Positions 60,883 through 64,000 of a DNA stretch of 64,000 nt are shown piece by piece. Numbering within the stretch: position 1 is the first letter of the stretch; the number at the start of each line of letters is the position of its first letter. The notes beneath the pieces were generated by a model that ran no database searches, was not told the origin of the DNA, and saw only the letters and a program-made list of their open reading frames with translations. This DNA comes from JBBQVS01 sp964250765 (GTDB taxonomy: Bacteria > Chloroflexota > Ktedonobacteria > Ktedonobacterales > Ktedonobacteraceae). The DNA lies in assembly GCA_964250765.1 (NCBI GenBank), contig CAXUHF010000003.1, forward strand, positions 1-64,000, written 5' to 3'. Both the position numbers and the translations under genes were made by a program.

Positions 60883-60995
60883 GGTAGGGACCGATTTATC
60901 GCGTCCTGAGGGTGAGGCAACGTGTCGGCAACGTTCCTTTTCCTCAACGTGTTCCCCCAAGCCCCACTTAGGACGCGATAAATCGGTCCCTACAA
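60883..60995. repeat. REP-like inverted pair, CCGATTTATCGCGTCC type
   Basis: GTAGGGACCGATTTATCGCG... and its inverse ending GGTCCCTACA at 60994. The spacer includes GAGGCAACGTGTCGGCAACG. It follows the CHAT gene stop by 18 bases and may also help end its transcript. Confidence 0.8.
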
Positions 60996-61073
60996 AGATG
61001 GTGTATAATCGAGGTCTATGTATTCCGATCACTTTACTGCAACGAGCATAAGCTAAGAGGTTTCTTTCCATCT

Positions 61074-62789
61074 ATGCTGATAGTCCAATCAAAAAATAGC
61101 AACACATCTCATACTTCACCTGGATATTCTATTATTTTACCAGCTCTATTTTTGGTAGGTATGTTGGCGGCGTGGTTGATCGTAGATGCAGTACTTCCTC
61201 TACTCGATCTCTACTTCGTGTCTGCGCAGCTTGTTCCGCTTAGTCAGCTCTTCCTTTTGCCTAGTCACGTATTGTTTCCAGGACGCAGGCTTACCCCTTT
61301 CCTATTCCAAACGTTTGGCGATATTTCGCATATCACGGTTATAGGAACGTGGGGTGAGACTGCCTTGCTTTTGGGAGCTTTCTCGCTTCTCTTCCTGTGC
61401 TATCTGTTTGCCGTGCGTGCTCTTCCCAAATTAATTGATTTACGCTATATCATTGTATCGACATTGCTGCTAGGTCTTATCTGCATCCTTATCCCTGTTG
61501 TGACTTCGCCTGACCTGTTTTCCTATATCATCTATGCGCGCATGGAGGTGCTCTATCATCTCAATCCTTTGACGACAACACCGCTAGCTATATCAAAAGA
61601 TATCGTCTATAACTATCTCTACTGGAAGGATCAGCCCTCCGCCTATGGCCCAACATGGATTATGCTCAGTAGTTTGCTACAAGAGTGTATCGCTCTTATC
61701 TTTGGCGGGAAAAATATTTCAGCTATGGTTCTCTCGCTTCGTCTTTTAGGTTTGCTTGCGCATCTCTGCTCAACCCTCTTGGTATGGTCTCTTGGTGGAC
61801 ACCTACAACGCCTAAATGGAATTCACAAACCTCATGTACGTCTATTTGCAACACTTGCGTTTGCCTGGAATCCGCTTCTACTTTTTGAAGCATGTGTCAA
61901 TGCACACAATGATACTATTATGCTCCTGCTTATTCTATTCGGTCTTTGGGTGGTGATACGCTCCACTTCCCTGCTCTCCTATATATGGGTCGCGTTGCTC
62001 TTTGCACTGGCAACATGCCTAAAGGCCAATGTTGCGTTGCTTCTGCCCGGACTACTGCTCTTTTTATGGCTACAACCGCGCCGAATACAAGTACTATGTA
62101 GTGTCGTGTCTGTGTATATTGGAACAATTATTGTCCTATACGCTCCATTTTGGGATTCTGGAGCAATGCTAAAAGTGCTCTCGGTAAATCCTGGTACGTT
62201 CCGCAATGAAAACACGCTACCGGACTTTATTGGGCAACTGTACAACGCGATAGTGCGCGTTCTTGTTCATGCATCTATACCAGATGTTGGTTCACAGGCG
62301 GAGCGCGTAACGCATATGCTCAGCGTGGGACTTTTTGCACTGAGCTATGCTCTTTTATGTTTGCAGGCGTTTGTGCAACGTCGTCTTTCTACTCCTCTAC
62401 AGCTTATCCGATGGATGGCAATGGCGTGGTTTCTCTACTGTTTGCTTGGTGCGCCGTGGTTTTGGCCCTGGTATACTGTCACTTTCTTTGGTCTGTTTGC
62501 GCTTGTAGAGGCAAGTGCTACAGCACGAATAGCAGTATGGGATAGGAGAGATATCGCTTTTGTAGTACGTATATCTGCCTTTACTTTGTTGAGTTCCTAC
62601 TGTTTTGTCGCGTGGGGTCTCTATAACTCTTTTGTGCCTCTACTGCAAGGGTTTCGTTGGGCCTACCTACGTGGATTATGGGTATGGTTGCCCGTTCTCT
62701 TGCTCATTTTGTTCTCGTTTCGTCGTAACATACTGATAGATGTTGTTGATGCTTGGAACGAACGCAGAAAACAGAGGAAAGCACTATGA
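61074..62789 (+). CDS. GT-C membrane glycosyltransferase, MptA/B-like mannosyltransferase
   Basis: A 571-residue protein with about thirteen membrane helices. SPDLFSYIIYARMEVLYHLN followed by PLTTTP, DQPSAYGPTWIM, and AWNPLLLFEACVNAHNDTIM are typical of polyprenol-phosphate mannose-dependent GT-C enzymes of the MptA/MptB and GT87 groups. These add mannose to lipid-anchored glycans outside the membrane. The gene overlaps the next one by four bases (ATGA), so the two are cotranslated, although a glycosyltransferase and a deiminase form an odd pair. Confidence 0.78.
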   Translation: MLIVQSKNSNTSHTSPGYSIILPALFLVGMLAAWLIVDAVLPLLDLYFVSAQLVPLSQLFLLPSHVLFPGRRLTPFLFQTFGDISHITVIGTWGETALLLGAFSLLFLCYLFAVRALPKLIDLRYIIVSTLLLGLICILIPVVTSPDLFSYIIYARMEVLYHLNPLTTTPLAISKDIVYNYLYWKDQPSAYGPTWIMLSSLLQECIALIFGGKNISAMVLSLRLLGLLAHLCSTLLVWSLGGHLQRLNGIHKPHVRLFATLAFAWNPLLLFEACVNAHNDTIMLLLILFGLWVVIRSTSLLSYIWVALLFALATCLKANVALLLPGLLLFLWLQPRRIQVLCSVVSVYIGTIIVLYAPFWDSGAMLKVLSVNPGTFRNENTLPDFIGQLYNAIVRVLVHASIPDVGSQAERVTHMLSVGLFALSYALLCLQAFVQRRLSTPLQLIRWMAMAWFLYCLLGAPWFWPWYTVTFFGLFALVEASATARIAVWDRRDIAFVVRISAFTLLSSYCFVAWGLYNSFVPLLQGFRWAYLRGLWVWLPVLLLILFSFRRNILIDVVDAWNERRKQRKAL

Positions 62790-64000
62790 AATATCTTGCT
62801 CCTGACTATATTTATACGTCACAAGGGATAGAGCGAAATATGCTAGTGGCAATTACGGACGAGGGACGGATTGCAACGATTGAGAAGCATGATAGTGAAG
62901 CAACACATGCTCTTGCTGGTGCTATTACACAACTACCAAATACGTTGCTGCTTCCTGGTTTTGTGAATGCACATAGTCATGTCTTTCAGCGTGCATTACG
63001 AGGGCATACGCACCGTCCACTCTCGGCGCATGATAGTTTCTGGACATGGCGACGTGCGATGTATGATGAGGCGCAACGGCTCACTCCTGATAGCTTGTAC
63101 GAGAGTGCGTTGCGTACCTATCGGGAGATGTTGACGGCAGGTTATACTACCGTTGGCGAATTTCACTATGTGCATCATCAGCCCAACGGACAGCCTTACG
63201 ACAATCCCAACGCGATGTCCGAAGCTGTGCTAGCGGCTGCAAAAGAAGCAGGTATACGTATCGTCTTGTTGATGACTGCATATGCACAAAGTGGTTTTCA
63301 GCAGCCACCCGAAGAGGGACAACGACGTTTCTGTGATCGCTCGGTGGATGCCTATTTGCAACGCGTCGAGGATTTGCGCACAAAAGGTGTCGCTATAGGA
63401 GTTGCACCACACTCTGTACGTGCCGTGCCGGAGAATTGGTTTCGCGCTATCGCTGATTACAGCCGTGCACATAAGATACCCCTTCATATACACGCGGATG
63501 AACAAAAGGCCGAGATTGAACAATGTCAATCGGTATACGGATGTACACCGATTGAACTTCTAGAACGTTTCGGTGCATTGGGGCCACATACCACGATTAT
63601 TCATGCTACACACGCGAACGAAACTGAACTTGCTCTATTAGCACAATACGGTTGTACCGTTTGCGTCTGTCCTACAACGGAGGGCGATCTAGGTGATGGT
63701 ATTGCGCCCTATGATGCGCTTATGCAAAAAAACATTCCGCTTGCCATTGGTTCAGACAGCAACACGCGTCTGGACCCTATCGAGGAGTTACGTTGGGCAG
63801 AATATAGCGCACGTATGCGTTATCAACGTCGCCGTGTTCTTGTCCGCGAACAACTGACCTCACCAGGCTCACTTCTGCTTGACATTGGTACACGGAGTGG
63901 TGCGGTAGCCCTTGGACAAGAAACGGGCATACTTGCTCCTGGAATGCTTGCCGATTTCGTTGCTATTGACCTCACTCATCCCTCATTATATGGTTGGACC
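62786..64000 (+). CDS. hutF: Formimidoylglutamate deiminase-like amidohydrolase, 3' end outside the window
   Basis: 405 codons are visible from ATG 62786 to the right edge, no stop. PGFVNAHSHVFQRALRGHTH, DSFWTWRRAMYDEAQRLTP and AGYTTVGEFHYVHHQPNG match HutF (formiminoglutamate deiminase) closely. Further metal and catalytic residues are in HIHADEQKAE, IIHATHANE and AIGSDSN. HutF removes ammonia from N-formiminoglutamate in histidine breakdown; other histidine genes may lie beyond the window. GAGGAAAG precedes the ATG. The start overlaps the stop of the mannosyltransferase gene. Confidence 0.88.
   Translation, partial: MKYLAPDYIYTSQGIERNMLVAITDEGRIATIEKHDSEATHALAGAITQLPNTLLLPGFVNAHSHVFQRALRGHTHRPLSAHDSFWTWRRAMYDEAQRLTPDSLYESALRTYREMLTAGYTTVGEFHYVHHQPNGQPYDNPNAMSEAVLAAAKEAGIRIVLLMTAYAQSGFQQPPEEGQRRFCDRSVDAYLQRVEDLRTKGVAIGVAPHSVRAVPENWFRAIADYSRAHKIPLHIHADEQKAEIEQCQSVYGCTPIELLERFGALGPHTTIIHATHANETELALLAQYGCTVCVCPTTEGDLGDGIAPYDALMQKNIPLAIGSDSNTRLDPIEELRWAEYSARMRYQRRRVLVREQLTSPGSLLLDIGTRSGAVALGQETGILAPGMLADFVAIDLTHPSLYGWT

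Noticed and set aside
1..64000. tRNA or rRNA genes, prophage, or a Y1 transposase (tnpA or RAYT) within the window
   Set aside because: No cloverleaf, rRNA segment, phage structural gene or HUH motif was seen on either strand.

Overview
The window looks like a piece of a draft genome from the class Ktedonobacteria (phylum Chloroflexota). This rests on gene content: very large BTAD/STAND-ATPase/TPR regulators, a bacterial CDC48-type double AAA ATPase, Hanks-type kinase and PP2C signalling, many ECF/sigma-70 regulators, TnpB elements, moderate GC, and a dense load of short intergenic hairpin repeats. The genus cannot be named from sequence alone. Four runs of about ten N mark assembly gaps, and each lies inside or beside a strong inverted repeat at a gene end.

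Layout. 1-8.6 kb: tail of a membrane protein, a DtxR-type metal regulator with an FTR1 iron permease, a HemL-like aminotransferase, an O-antigen-ligase-like protein, a PadR regulator with a 17-bp dyad operator, and a Hanks kinase lacking the catalytic Asp, followed by a second kinase relic. 8.6-20.7 kb: small enzymes, Hsp20, a fluoride riboswitch with attenuator driving two crcB genes (a DUF190 relic lies between), an acetylhomoserine sulfhydrylase-type enzyme, an MFS exporter, flavin enzymes, a DinB-like protein and a leucine-rich-repeat protein. 20.7-32.9 kb: a GAF/PAS histidine kinase, the CDC48-like ATPase, a DJ-1/PfpI protein with an XRE/MmyB regulator, an aldo/keto reductase, an FtsH-type protease and two small proteins.

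32.9-50.2 kb: a 1404-residue BTAD/ATPase/TPR regulator, a primary-type sigma factor, a membrane PP2C phosphatase, a lipid/CoA gene set (SDR, acyl-CoA ligase, YhdH-type oxidoreductase), a receiver-only response regulator, TnpB element 1, and a second STAND ATPase sharing the same Cys-rich N-terminal domain as the first. 50.2-64 kb: a phosphate-type MFS transporter behind a PHO-box-like repeat, an aquaporin, a MOSC protein next to a gene split by TnpB element 2, then a sigma factor / zinc-finger anti-sigma candidate / TPR-CHAT protease block, a GT-C mannosyltransferase-like protein and a HutF-like deiminase running off the end.

Two themes stand out. First, about 15 loci carry REP/BIME-like units: short hairpins starting with GTAG, mostly as inverted pairs. 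Their stems differ between loci while pairing is kept, and some lie inside coding regions (PP2C linker, BTAD regulator linker) or supply a stop codon. Second, the sigma/anti-sigma/TPR-CHAT block is a plausible protease-gated transcription switch. It resembles in parts the TPR-CHAT/Csx30/RpoE branch of type III-E CRISPR systems, but no CRISPR array or Cas gene is present here.
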